From assembly GCF_001613165.1 (NCBI RefSeq), contig NZ_BDBV01000111.1, forward strand, positions 1-45,511: a stretch of DNA of 45,511 bases, written 5' to 3'. The notes beneath the pieces were generated by a model. It worked only from the letters and a program-made list of their open reading frames with translations. It made no database searches and was not told where the DNA came from. The translations under genes were made by a program, and so were the position numbers. Below are positions 24,471 to 32,459 of the stretch, piece after piece. Within the stretch, counting starts at the first letter, position 1. Each line of letters begins with the position of its first letter. The DNA is from Nocardia mexicana NBRC 108244 (GTDB lineage: Bacteria > Actinomycetota > Actinomycetes > Mycobacteriales > Mycobacteriaceae).

Positions 24471-26591
24471 ATGCGCCACGCTGATCACGACCATGTCGCG
24501 CCCGAGATTCGCGTCGAACGCGACTACCTGGGCAGTTGCCGCGCGGAGCTCACGCGCATGCGCGAAGAGGCCGTCACGGCCCTGGCCACGGGTGTGGGTG
24601 AGGGTGACGTCTTCGACAAGTTCCAGAACTTCGCGGCCCGGCAGTTCCACCGGAGGCAGATCGAGTCGATGTCCGATCTGGAGGACGTGCCGCTGTTCTT
24701 CGGACGGCTGGACTATCCGCCGGGCACGGTCTACGACGACGTCCGCGAACTCGGCTCGCCGTCGGCGGCGCCCGACAGTGACCGCGTCTACGTCGGGCGC
24801 CGCGGTGTCACCGACACGGCGGGTGAGCTCATGGTCGTCGACTGGCGAGCGCCGCTGTCGCGGGCCTTCTACGAGGCCGATCGGCAGGATCCGATGCGGG
24901 TGCGGGTCCGCCGCCGCTACGGGTTCGACCACGGCGACGGGGAGCTGACCGCGTTCGAGGACGAACCGCTCGACCCCGGTCTCGCGCGGGCGGAGGACAG
25001 CGATCTGCTGGCCGTCGAGATCGAACGGCCGCGCAAGGGCCCGATGCGTGACATCGTGGCGACGATCCAGCCCGAGCAGATGCGTCTGGTGCGGGCTCCG
25101 CTGTCGCGCACGCTGTGTATCCAGGGTGCGCCGGGCACCGGAAAGACCGCGGTGGGCCTGCATCGCCTGGCGTATCTGCTGTTCACCGAGCGGGACCGGT
25201 TGCAGCGGGAGGGCGGGGTCGCCGTCATCGGTCCCAATCGGGCCTTCCTCTCCTATGTCCGCAACGTCCTGCCCGCCCTCGGCGAGGTAGAGGTCCTGCA
25301 AACCACCGTCGACGAGCTGACCGGCTCGGGCATCACCGTCGCCCACGCCGACGATGCGACGGCGGAGCGGATCAAGGGCGATGCGCGGATGGCTCGCGTC
25401 ATCCGCCGTGCCCTGTGGTCCCGGATCCGGCCGTTCGAGGAGGCGATTCGGGTCAGGCATCAGCAACGCACCTGGCACGTGTATCCGGACGAGATCGCCG
25501 AGGAACTCGAGGAGGTGCGCGAGCGCGGGACCGACTACGGCATCGGCATCGAACTGCTCGCCCAGCGCCTCGGCAATCTCGTGCTGCGCCAGATGGAGCG
25601 GGCCGGGTATCCGACCACGGCAGCCACGCCGCGGCAGCTCCGACGGAACCGGGCCATTGTGCGTGCCGTCCACCGGATGTGGCCCGAGATCGGTTCGGAG
25701 CGCGTGGTTTTCGATCTCCTCACCGATCCCGGCCAGCTCGCTCGGGCCGCGGACGGCATCCTGTCCGCCGCGGAGCAGCATGCCGTGCTGCGCACGCCGC
25801 GCCCCCGGAGCATCAAGGAAATGACTTGGGCCGGCGCCGATCTGGCGCTGCTCGACGAGGCCGAGTCGGCGATCGAGCGCCCGGCCAAACTCGGCCACAT
25901 CGTGATCGACGAGGCTCAGGACCTGAGTCCGATGCAGCTGCGGGCGATCTCGCGCCGCGCGACCGGGTCCTGCACCGTCCTCGGTGATCTGGCCCAGGCC
26001 ACCGGTCCCTCGGCGGCCACGGACTGGGCGGCCGTGCTCACCCATCTCGACCGGCCGACCGGGCAGATCGAGGAGCTGACCCGCGGCTACCGGGTGCCGG
26101 CCCAGGTCATCGACTACGCCGCCCGCCTGCTGCCGCACATCGCCCCGGCACTGCGTGGCCCGGTCTCGTTCCGGCACTCCACCGACTCTCTTCGTATCAC
26201 CCGGGCATCGGCCGATGCCATGGCCGAGACGGTCGCTCGAACCTGTGCCATCGCGTTGGCGCAGGAAGGATCGGTCGGACTCATCGCCGCGGACGGGGAT
26301 ATCCAGGCTCTGCGTCGGGCCCTTTCCGAAAGTGGCTTGGACTACACGGTTCTCGGCACAGACGGGACCGGCATCGACGCCGCCCGACTCGCGCTGATTC
26401 CGGTGACCCTGGCCAAGGGTCTGGAGTTCGACACCGTGATAGTCGCCGAACCGGGTCGCATCGCGCGGGCGGAAGACCGTGGCCTGCAACGCCTCTACGT
26501 CGCCCTCACCCGCGCCGTCAGCACCCTGCACATCGTGCACGCCGAAGCACTGCCGGACCCGCTGATCCAGGAAGCGGCGATGAGTCGATAG
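24471..26591 (+). CDS. HelD/HelR-like RNA polymerase-associated superfamily 1 ATPase
   Basis: The 706-residue protein matches the HelD type of UvrD-like ATPases. It has an N-terminal long helical hairpin (RVERDYLGSCRAEL onward) and a segment with RQIESMSDLEDVPLFFGRLDY and MVVDWRAPLSRAFYEA. The 1A domain carries Walker A GAPGTGKTA with Lys225, preceded by TIQPEQ (Q motif). Walker B is VIDEAQDLSPMQL with Asp480; motif III has GDLAQAT. C-terminal motifs VTLAKGLEFDTVIV and LYVALTRAVSTL complete it. HelD proteins pull stalled or drug-bound RNA polymerase off DNA, and the HelR branch gives rifamycin resistance. The start could also be GTG 24453. Expression is probably controlled by the divergent TetR. 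Confidence 0.85.
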   Translation: MRHADHDHVAPEIRVERDYLGSCRAELTRMREEAVTALATGVGEGDVFDKFQNFAARQFHRRQIESMSDLEDVPLFFGRLDYPPGTVYDDVRELGSPSAAPDSDRVYVGRRGVTDTAGELMVVDWRAPLSRAFYEADRQDPMRVRVRRRYGFDHGDGELTAFEDEPLDPGLARAEDSDLLAVEIERPRKGPMRDIVATIQPEQMRLVRAPLSRTLCIQGAPGTGKTAVGLHRLAYLLFTERDRLQREGGVAVIGPNRAFLSYVRNVLPALGEVEVLQTTVDELTGSGITVAHADDATAERIKGDARMARVIRRALWSRIRPFEEAIRVRHQQRTWHVYPDEIAEELEEVRERGTDYGIGIELLAQRLGNLVLRQMERAGYPTTAATPRQLRRNRAIVRAVHRMWPEIGSERVVFDLLTDPGQLARAADGILSAAEQHAVLRTPRPRSIKEMTWAGADLALLDEAESAIERPAKLGHIVIDEAQDLSPMQLRAISRRATGSCTVLGDLAQATGPSAATDWAAVLTHLDRPTGQIEELTRGYRVPAQVIDYAARLLPHIAPALRGPVSFRHSTDSLRITRASADAMAETVARTCAIALAQEGSVGLIAADGDIQALRRALSESGLDYTVLGTDGTGIDAARLALIPVTLAKGLEFDTVIVAEPGRIARAEDRGLQRLYVALTRAVSTLHIVHAEALPDPLIQEAAMSR

Positions 26592-26623
26592 CGCGCCGGG
26601 GCAAGGGCATGTGAACAAACAGG

Positions 26624-27607
26624 TCAGGGTCGAATGCCCGCGCGGCGGACGCTGCCGGGAGCGTCGCCCGTTACCCGGGTGAAGGCCCGGCTGAAGGCGG
26701 CCTCGGACTGGTAGCCCATGCTCGCCGCGACCGCCGCCACCGTATCGCCGCGGATGAGTTGCGTTCGCGCCGTTTCCATTCGGCATCGGGCGACATAGCG
26801 CATGGCGGGTTCGCCGACGAGTTCGGTGAAGCGTGCCGCGAAGGCCGCGCGGGACATGGCGGCCTCGCGCGCCAGCGCCGCGACGGTCCACGGTTCGCCC
26901 GGCCGGTGGTGGATGGCGCTGACCGCCCGGCCCAGCTGCGGATCACGCAGTGCCCCGAGCCAGCCGGTGCGGGCGACGGGTGCTTCCGCCAGCCAGGCGC
27001 GGATCGCCTCGATGACGAGGACATCCGCCAGCCGCACCGTCACGGCCTCGCCGCCGGGGCGCATTTCCCGCAGTTCGGCCGCCATCAGACGGAGCACATC
27101 GCGGACCGGCGACTCGTCCCGGCCGCCCGGTCGATACAGCACGGGCGGCAGCACGTCGAGCAGGCGGCCGACCGACGGCTGCTCGAAACCCACTACGCCG
27201 CAGATCATTACGGTGCGAGGGCCGTCGCCGCCGCACCGCAGAATCGAATAGCGGTCGCCGAACAGCTGTTGCGGCAACTCGTCCACCCGCCCGGTGGCGA
27301 ACGCCCCGGGTTCGCTGCGCAACCAGTGGCCGCGCCCGTGCGGAACCAGCGCCATGTCCTCGGCTCGCAGGAAGACCCGGGTCTCGGGGTCGACGTCCAG
27401 CCAGCAGCCGCCGTCGGTGACGACATGGAAGGCCAGGCAGTCCGGGAAGGCAGGGATCTCCAGCGCCCAGGGTGCACCGGCCACCGTGTGCGAGTAGAAC
27501 ACGCCCCGCATGCGGACCGGGAACAGCGCCGCACCCAGTGGATCCCGCGACACCAGCGGGTCCACGGGGACTGGACGATCGAGCACGGTTCCGAGACTAA
27601 TCGGCAT
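26624..27607 (-). CDS. AraC-family regulator with cupin-type sensor domain
   Basis: The 327-residue protein has an N-terminal cupin_6-like sensor (residues ~5-175, with the GRGHWLRSEPGAF and FHVVTDGGCWL strands). A linker follows, then the AraC DNA-binding domain (HRPGEPWTVAALAREAAMSRAAFAARFTELVGEPAMRYVA, from about residue 228, and YQSEAAFSRAFTRVTGDAPG near the end). Proteins of this type often control a divergent oxidoreductase gene. Here the neighbour across a 66-bp gap is an NAD(P)-binding oxidoreductase on the plus strand, so a regulator-target pair is likely. The ATG at 27607 starts the MPISLGTVLDRPV segment. The gene is separated from the HelD-like gene by 32 bp and convergent with it. 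Confidence 0.88.
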   Translation of the reverse strand: MPISLGTVLDRPVPVDPLVSRDPLGAALFPVRMRGVFYSHTVAGAPWALEIPAFPDCLAFHVVTDGGCWLDVDPETRVFLRAEDMALVPHGRGHWLRSEPGAFATGRVDELPQQLFGDRYSILRCGGDGPRTVMICGVVGFEQPSVGRLLDVLPPVLYRPGGRDESPVRDVLRLMAAELREMRPGGEAVTVRLADVLVIEAIRAWLAEAPVARTGWLGALRDPQLGRAVSAIHHRPGEPWTVAALAREAAMSRAAFAARFTELVGEPAMRYVARCRMETARTQLIRGDTVAAVAASMGYQSEAAFSRAFTRVTGDAPGSVRRAGIRP

Positions 27608-27673
27608 GGATCATCCCGTCAGCCCCTCATAGCGTTGAGGAATCAGTTCACCTCTCCCCGAAGGAAAATCCCT

Positions 27674-28339
27674 ATGAAGGTCCTGGTCCTCGGCGCTACG
27701 GGTGGCACCGGCGCCGCCGTCGTCACCGAACTCCTCACGCGCGGCCACGATGTGACCGCCTTCTCCCGCCACGCGGAAGCTCTTCTGGGCCGGGGTAACT
27801 CGTCCGCACTGCACGCCGTCAACGGTGATGCCACCGATCCCGCAGCCGTCGACAGGGTCGTCGCCGGTAATGACGCCGTCGTCATCGCGCTCGGTATCAC
27901 CGAAAGCCCACTGCGCGTGCGGCTTCGCGGACCCGCCCACACCCACCTCGACATCCGTTCCCGCGGCACGGCCACGGCCGTTGCGGCCATGCGGCGGCAC
28001 GGAGTGCGCCGACTGGTGGTTCAGAGCGTCTACGGAATCGGCCCGACCGCGGGACGACTTCGCCTGAGCGACAAGATCTTCTACCCCTTGCTCATCGGCA
28101 ACCAGGTCGCCGACCACGATCGTCAGGAGAACATCGTCCGCGACAGCGAGCTCGAGTGGACCATCGTGCAGCCGGTGCACCTCAACGACGAGATGCCCGT
28201 CCCCGCATTGGTATCACCCACGGGAGAGGTCGGCGGCTGGCACGTCCCGCGCGCCACCGTCGGCCGGGTGCTGGCCGATGTCGTCGAGAAGAACGAACAC
28301 CCGGGCGCGTCGATCGCTGTCTCGGCGGCCCGCCCCTAG
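27674..28339 (+). CDS. NAD(P)-binding oxidoreductase, NmrA/atypical SDR type
   Basis: The 221-residue protein has the dinucleotide motif GATGGTGAAVV (residues ~7-17) of atypical short-chain dehydrogenases. The segment RRLVVQSVYGIGPT stands where classical members carry the active-site Tyr, and EWTIVQPVHLND is typical of the NAD(P)H-binding/NmrA-like family. The reaction is unknown; such proteins act as quinone or flavin reductases or as redox sensors. The ATG at 27674 follows GAAGGAAA with suitable spacing. The divergent AraC regulator (66 bp away) probably controls it. After the stop a degraded gene fragment follows, so no operon partner is left. Confidence 0.85.
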   Translation: MKVLVLGATGGTGAAVVTELLTRGHDVTAFSRHAEALLGRGNSSALHAVNGDATDPAAVDRVVAGNDAVVIALGITESPLRVRLRGPAHTHLDIRSRGTATAVAAMRRHGVRRLVVQSVYGIGPTAGRLRLSDKIFYPLLIGNQVADHDRQENIVRDSELEWTIVQPVHLNDEMPVPALVSPTGEVGGWHVPRATVGRVLADVVEKNEHPGASIAVSAARP

Positions 28340-28349
28340 GCGATATGGA

Positions 28350-28487
28350 TCAGCTGACCGGAGCGGTCCGGAGTAGCAGTCCGATGAACGCCTCGACCAG
28401 CTGCGGGTGCTCCGACCAGTCGCGGACGGAGACGAGATTGCCGTCCACGACGGGAGCGTCGTCGATGAAGGTGGCGGGGGAGATCCC
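28350..28487 (-). pseudogene. C-terminal remnant of a DJ-1/PfpI-family gene
   Basis: The minus frame ending with TGA at 28350-28352 encodes 45 residues that match the end of DJ-1/PfpI amidotransferase-like proteins: ATFIDDAPVVDGNLVSVRDW, then EHPQLVEAFIGLLL. The part with the nucleophile elbow and catalytic Cys is absent. The frame upstream is Arg/Pro-rich and antisense to the amidohydrolase gene, and no start codon or ribosome-binding site is in reach. This looks like the tail of a gene whose 5' part was lost. Confidence 0.7.
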
Positions 28488-28540
28488 GCTCGATGTCCGG
28501 CGGCGGTCTGCCGCCAGCGGAGAGGCTGCCCTGCGCACCG

Positions 28541-29794
28541 TCAGCGGGCGAGACGTACGCCGCGCCGCCAGATCTCGGAGATGCGTTCGGTGGCAGTGAT
28601 GTCCCGGATCGGGTCGCCGTCGATCAGTAACAGGTCGGCCCGGAGGCCCGGGGCGATTCGGCCACGGTCGGCGAGGCCGAAGTGGCGTGCGGGGACGCTG
28701 GTAGCGGCGGCGAGGGCGGCCTCGGGGTCGAGTCCTGCCTCCCGGAGCAACACCAGTTCCCGGTGCATGGCCGCGCCATGGGCGGGAGCGAACGGGGTGG
28801 CGTCGGTTCCGGCCAGCAGCGGGACACCCGCTTCGCGCAGGGACCGGGCCGCATCCATCGCATTGTCCTCGTGTCCCGGTGCGGCGCAACCGGTTACGGG
28901 TTCGCGCTGCTGGGTGATCGTCTCGAAGTAGGCGAGTGTGGTCACGACGAAGACGCCGGATGCGCGGACCCTTTCGGCCAGGCGCCGCGACGCCGGATCA
29001 CCGGGGCACAGGTCCGACCACACGTGCGCGAGCCCGTCCGCCCCCACCGCGAGGGCGGTCTCCGCCTCCCGGGCGGTGACGGCGTGGGCGATCACCAGCA
29101 GACCGGCCTCGTGCGCGGCGTCGGAGAGGGCGGTGAGCGTGTCGGTATCCGGTACCGGGAACCGGGCCCGGTGCACGGCGCCGTCGTCGACGACGATCTT
29201 GAGATAGTCCGCGCCCTCGGCGATCCGCGCGGCGACGAAAGCCCGTGCGCCGGCGGGGGAATCGATGGTGTCGATCGTGGTCTCCGCGGTGACCCCGGGA
29301 ACTCCCGCACCGGCCAGCGCGGAGATCAGCTGAGTGGGATGGCCCCCCGGTGCCGTCGCCAGCGTTGCGGCGCTGCGGATATCGGCCACGTCGTCGCGCG
29401 TCGCGGCAAGACGGCGCTGTTCGGGAAGGACGGTCGGCAGGCAGAACATATCCAGTTCGGTGGTGACGCCATGGGTCAACGCCTGCCGCAGGCTGCCGTC
29501 GAACACATGGGTGTGGGCGTCGATCAGGCCGGGTAGCAACGTCTTTCCGGCCCCGTCGATCACGGTGTCGGCAGGGCCGCCGTCGTCGTCGGCGATCGTG
29601 TCGCCGACGATCATGACCGGTGTGGCGGGCCGGATTCGTTCACCGTCGAAGATCCGGGCTCCGCGAATGAGGGTGCGGTGCTTCGGTTGCGCGGGCGCCG
29701 CGTCCCCGAGGGCGCCGCACCCGGCGGCGGCCAGGACACCGGCCGCGGTGATCGTGGTGCCGAGGAAGCGGCGGCGGTCGATCGGGCTGCTCAT
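28541..29794 (-). CDS. Tat-exported amidohydrolase lipoprotein
   Basis: The 417-residue protein belongs to the metal-dependent amidohydrolase superfamily. The N-terminus has a twin-arginine signal (IDRRRFLGTT) followed by a lipobox ending in AAGC, so it is probably exported folded and lipid-anchored. Metal-site motifs are in order: HTH in LIDAHTHVFD, a candidate bridging Lys in DYLKIVVDD, His in VIAHAVTA, His in GLAHVW and Asp in LAGTDATPF. This suits prolidase- or imidazolonepropionase-like enzymes acting on cyclic amides or dipeptides. The substrate is unknown. ATG 29794 has GGAGGA 7 nt upstream; a second ATG 15 nt earlier is less likely. Divergent from the ECF41 sigma gene. Confidence 0.88.
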   Translation of the reverse strand: MSSPIDRRRFLGTTITAAGVLAAAGCGALGDAAPAQPKHRTLIRGARIFDGERIRPATPVMIVGDTIADDDGGPADTVIDGAGKTLLPGLIDAHTHVFDGSLRQALTHGVTTELDMFCLPTVLPEQRRLAATRDDVADIRSAATLATAPGGHPTQLISALAGAGVPGVTAETTIDTIDSPAGARAFVAARIAEGADYLKIVVDDGAVHRARFPVPDTDTLTALSDAAHEAGLLVIAHAVTAREAETALAVGADGLAHVWSDLCPGDPASRRLAERVRASGVFVVTTLAYFETITQQREPVTGCAAPGHEDNAMDAARSLREAGVPLLAGTDATPFAPAHGAAMHRELVLLREAGLDPEAALAAATSVPARHFGLADRGRIAPGLRADLLLIDGDPIRDITATERISEIWRRGVRLAR

Positions 29795-29851
29795 CGGAAT
29801 CTCCTCCATTGCCGTGACTTTCGGGACCACAGAGGCGGGTCGAGGTGCTGC

Positions 29852-29909
29852 TGTGACACCGTGGGCCACGGCTGTGGGACAGCTCACATTTTGTGGCGCA
29901 TATGTCACA
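29852..29909. promoter_or_regulatory. Divergent region with inverted TGTCACA boxes
   Basis: TGTCACA occurs on the minus strand (29858-29852, facing the amidohydrolase) and on the plus strand (29903-29909, facing the ECF41 gene). As I recall, TGTCACA is the -35 consensus of ECF41 promoters, with CGTC as -10. I see no CGTC at the right distance in either direction, so the match is partial. A CACA-TTT-TGTG palindrome lies between them (29885-29895). Confidence 0.4.
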
Positions 29910-29958
29910 CTCGAGGCGTGGTGCATCTCTGCGGGTGCAATCAGCGAGGAGGTACACC

Positions 29959-30861
29959 ATGACTTCGACAGGATCTGCAGGCGATACGGTCACCGAACAG
30001 TTTCTCGACCATCGCGAACTCCTGTTCGCGGTGGCGTACAACATGCTCGGCAGCGTCAGCGACACCGAGGACGTGCTGCAGGAGGTGTGGCTGGGCTGGG
30101 CCGCCCGGCACCGCGCACCCGATGCCGAATCGGTCGAGAATGTGCGCGCCTATCTGACGCGGACCACGGTGAATCAGGCACTGGCCCGACGCGTCGACAT
30201 GAACCGCCGCCGCGAGACATATGTCGGTTGCTGGCTGCCGGAGCCGCTGCTGGCGACGAGCGACGACACCGCCGGCGCGGTCGAACGCGCGGAATCGCTG
30301 TCGATGGCGATGCTGGTCGTGCTGGAAACGCTGTCGCCGCTGGAGCGGGCCGTATTCGTCCTGCACGACGTGTTCGGTTTCGGTCATCCGGAGATCGCGG
30401 CCATGCTGGACCGCTCCCCGGCGGCGGTGCGCCAGCTCGCCTCCCGGGCGCGCACCCGCGTCCACTCCGGCCGCCCTCGTCACCGCGCCGCGCCGGAAAC
30501 CCGCGCCGAGGTCACCGAACGATTCGTCGCCGCCGCGGTCGGCGGTGACCTCCGGGCCCTGCTGGAGGTGCTGGCACCGGAAGTCACGGTGTGGACCGAC
30601 GGTGGCGGGAAGGGGCCCGCCGCCAGCCTCCGGCCGATCCAGGGTCGCGACCGGGTCGCCGATCTGTTCATGTCGATTGCCGCGGCGCTGCCCGCCGGGA
30701 TCCAGGTTCGGTACGGCCGCGCGTCCGCCGACGCCTACGCGCTCGTCTTCTCCGGTGAGAGCCTGCTCGCGGTGCTCGTCGTGGATCTCGCCCCCGCCGG
30801 CGACCGCGTCACCGGGATCTACTCGATCACCAATCCGGACAAGCTCACCGGGGTCCGGTGA
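29959..30861 (+). CDS. ECF41-type RNA polymerase sigma factor (SigJ-like) with SnoaL-like C-terminus
   Basis: The 300-residue protein has sigma regions 2 (residues ~14-85, DTEDVLQEVWLGW) and 4 (~115-168, LSPLERAVFVLHDVFGFGHPEIAAMLDRSPAAVRQLASRAR). A SnoaL-like domain of ~115 residues follows. All three ECF41 hallmarks are present: WLPEP (92-96), DGGGK (214-218) and NPDKL (292-296). In this group the C-terminal domain replaces an anti-sigma factor and modulates activity. The usual partner is a carboxymuconolactone-decarboxylase-like or oxidoreductase gene; here only the divergent amidohydrolase is adjacent. GAGGAGG precedes the ATG at 29959. The exact stimulus is unknown. Confidence 0.92.
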   Translation: MTSTGSAGDTVTEQFLDHRELLFAVAYNMLGSVSDTEDVLQEVWLGWAARHRAPDAESVENVRAYLTRTTVNQALARRVDMNRRRETYVGCWLPEPLLATSDDTAGAVERAESLSMAMLVVLETLSPLERAVFVLHDVFGFGHPEIAAMLDRSPAAVRQLASRARTRVHSGRPRHRAAPETRAEVTERFVAAAVGGDLRALLEVLAPEVTVWTDGGGKGPAASLRPIQGRDRVADLFMSIAAALPAGIQVRYGRASADAYALVFSGESLLAVLVVDLAPAGDRVTGIYSITNPDKLTGVR

Positions 30862-30891
30862 CCGGAATCGTCACGCCGGGCCTGGCCGCGG

Positions 30892-31656
30892 TCAGTAGGA
30901 GAACAGCGGACCCGCGGCGTCGGCCCCGGCGGGCACGTCCAGCATGCGGGCCGCGGCCCACAGGGTCACCTGGGTCGCGGTGAGTACCGGGCACCCGGCG
31001 GCATGTTCGAGGTCGTCGGTGAGTCCGTCGGCATGCAGGGCGGTCTCGGGGAGCAGGATCGCCTGGGCCCGGGGATGGGCCGCCCTTGTCACCAGGTCGA
31101 CTATGCGCTCCGGCGGCCACGCGGCCAGCTGGCGATCGGAGCGCGCGGAGGCGTCGACGCGATGTACCACCTCGGCCCCGGCCTCTCGCACCCGATCGAT
31201 GAAATGGTCGGACACTTCGGGGTGGTACACCGACGCCAGGCTCACCCTGCGCAGCGCCAGATGGCCGATCGCCTGCTGGTATGCCGCCGTGGTGCTCGTG
31301 GCCGGGAGTCCGGTCACGTGCCGGATCACCTCCAATTGCCGTGCGACACCGGCGGTTCCGTCCAGGAAGCTGGAGCTGGTGACCGCGAAGGCCACCGCGT
31401 CGACGCCGCGTCCGGCGACGGCATCGGGCAGCGCCCGCTCCAGGTGGGCCGCCGAACCGAGCCGGCGCAGTGCATCGGTGACCTGCTCGATATTCAGGGT
31501 GGCCAGATCGTCGACGTCGTCCGGCCACGGGACGTAGATGATTTCGACGTCGAGGGCGGGCCGCAGCCGCTCGGCGAGGGCCGCGAAATCGTCCTCACCC
31601 GAATTCGCGGTGGGATACAGCAAACCCAGGCGCGGTCCTTTACCCATGGGCCGCAT
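30892..31656 (-). CDS. Asp/Glu racemase-fold protein (maleate isomerase/arylmalonate decarboxylase-like) lacking the catalytic cysteines
   Basis: The 254-residue protein shows the architecture of the Asp/Glu racemase superfamily's maleate-isomerase/AMDase branch: GLLYPTANSGEDDFAALA, AVAGRGVDAVAFAVTSSSFL, TGLPATSTTAAYQQAIGHLALRR, HPEVSDHFID and ILLPETALHADGL. The first Cys site (family ACTS) reads AVTSSS and the second (SCTNL-like) reads LPETAL, so both usual catalytic cysteines are missing. The only Cys is in HAAGCPVLTATQ. It may therefore not catalyse isomerisation or may use another mechanism. The start could be ATG 31656 or 31647; neither has a good ribosome-binding site. Confidence 0.8.
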   Translation of the reverse strand: MRPMGKGPRLGLLYPTANSGEDDFAALAERLRPALDVEIIYVPWPDDVDDLATLNIEQVTDALRRLGSAAHLERALPDAVAGRGVDAVAFAVTSSSFLDGTAGVARQLEVIRHVTGLPATSTTAAYQQAIGHLALRRVSLASVYHPEVSDHFIDRVREAGAEVVHRVDASARSDRQLAAWPPERIVDLVTRAAHPRAQAILLPETALHADGLTDDLEHAAGCPVLTATQVTLWAAARMLDVPAGADAAGPLFSY

Positions 31657-31857
31657 GCTAGGTGTTTGCGGCGCCTCCTGCCGGGTACGCGCGATGCACG
31701 GCGGAAGCCGACGACTCTCCGACGGATTTGTGCGGGGATGCCGGTAGCGCCGAACGCGCCGCGGACGACATAGGGGTAGGTGAACGTTCCGGGTGCGCCG
31801 GTTCGTCGGCACCGCTGGGTCACGACGACGTGTGTTCGGTGATCGCGACCGGAGCGA

Positions 31858-32448
31858 GTGACGAGAGAGGTGATCGAGGTGGCGGAATATCCCTCGATCG
31901 GAGTCAGAATTCTGCGTTCCGCGCCGTGGAGTGCCAATCCGCTGATGCGGCCGTCGGATCGGGTCCTGGCCGCGGTCCGGATCGCCGCGGTGCTGCTGTG
32001 CCTGGTGACGGTGCCCGTCGCGGGTGCGATCGGCACCGCCACCTACACCGGGCAGGCGGAGCGGATCCGCGCCGACGAAGCCTCGAAGACCCCGGTCGTC
32101 GCGACTGTCACCGGATCCACGGAAGAGGGTGCGCGCGAGGGTGATTCGCGGGTCCCGGTGCGGTGGATATACGACGGCCGCACCGGAACGGCGGCGGTTC
32201 CGGTGACCGGGAGCGTCACTCCCGGACGGGAAACGACCGTGTGGCTCGACGCCGGGCACACGCCGACCCAGCCGCCCGCACCGCCGGGAACGGCCGCGGT
32301 CGGCGGCATCGCCGCCGGGTTCGCCATCGCGGTCGGCACCGCCGTGCTCTGCGGGTTCACCTGCGCGGCAGTCTGTTTCGTGTTTCAACAGCGCAGCGCC
32401 CGGCAGCTCGACGTCGAATGGCGCCGATTCGGCGTCGGTCACCACTGA
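31858..32448 (+). CDS. Rv1733c-type membrane protein
   Basis: The 196-residue protein resembles the mycobacterial/nocardial Rv1733c family. It has a positively charged N-terminus with RSAPWSANPLMRPSDR and a first membrane helix (~40-62). An extracytoplasmic domain with VPVRWIYDGRTGTAAVPV and TTVWLDAGHTPTQPPAPPG follows, then a second helix (~146-172) and a basic tail. Function is unknown; Rv1733c is a dormancy-regulon antigen. Start choice is open: GTG 31858, or GTG 31879, which has the better AGAGAGG site 9 nt upstream. It is divergent from the racemase-fold gene with ~200 bp between them, and convergent with the fatty-acid-hydroxylase gene. Confidence 0.8.
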   Translation: MTREVIEVAEYPSIGVRILRSAPWSANPLMRPSDRVLAAVRIAAVLLCLVTVPVAGAIGTATYTGQAERIRADEASKTPVVATVTGSTEEGAREGDSRVPVRWIYDGRTGTAAVPVTGSVTPGRETTVWLDAGHTPTQPPAPPGTAAVGGIAAGFAIAVGTAVLCGFTCAAVCFVFQQRSARQLDVEWRRFGVGHH

Positions 32449-32459
32449 GTCGTGGGGTG

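Noticed and set aside
24423..26891. 822-codon open frame antisense to the HelD-like gene
   Set aside because: Product is low-complexity (Arg, Gly, His) and the sense strand has all HelD motifs; it is a GC-driven shadow.
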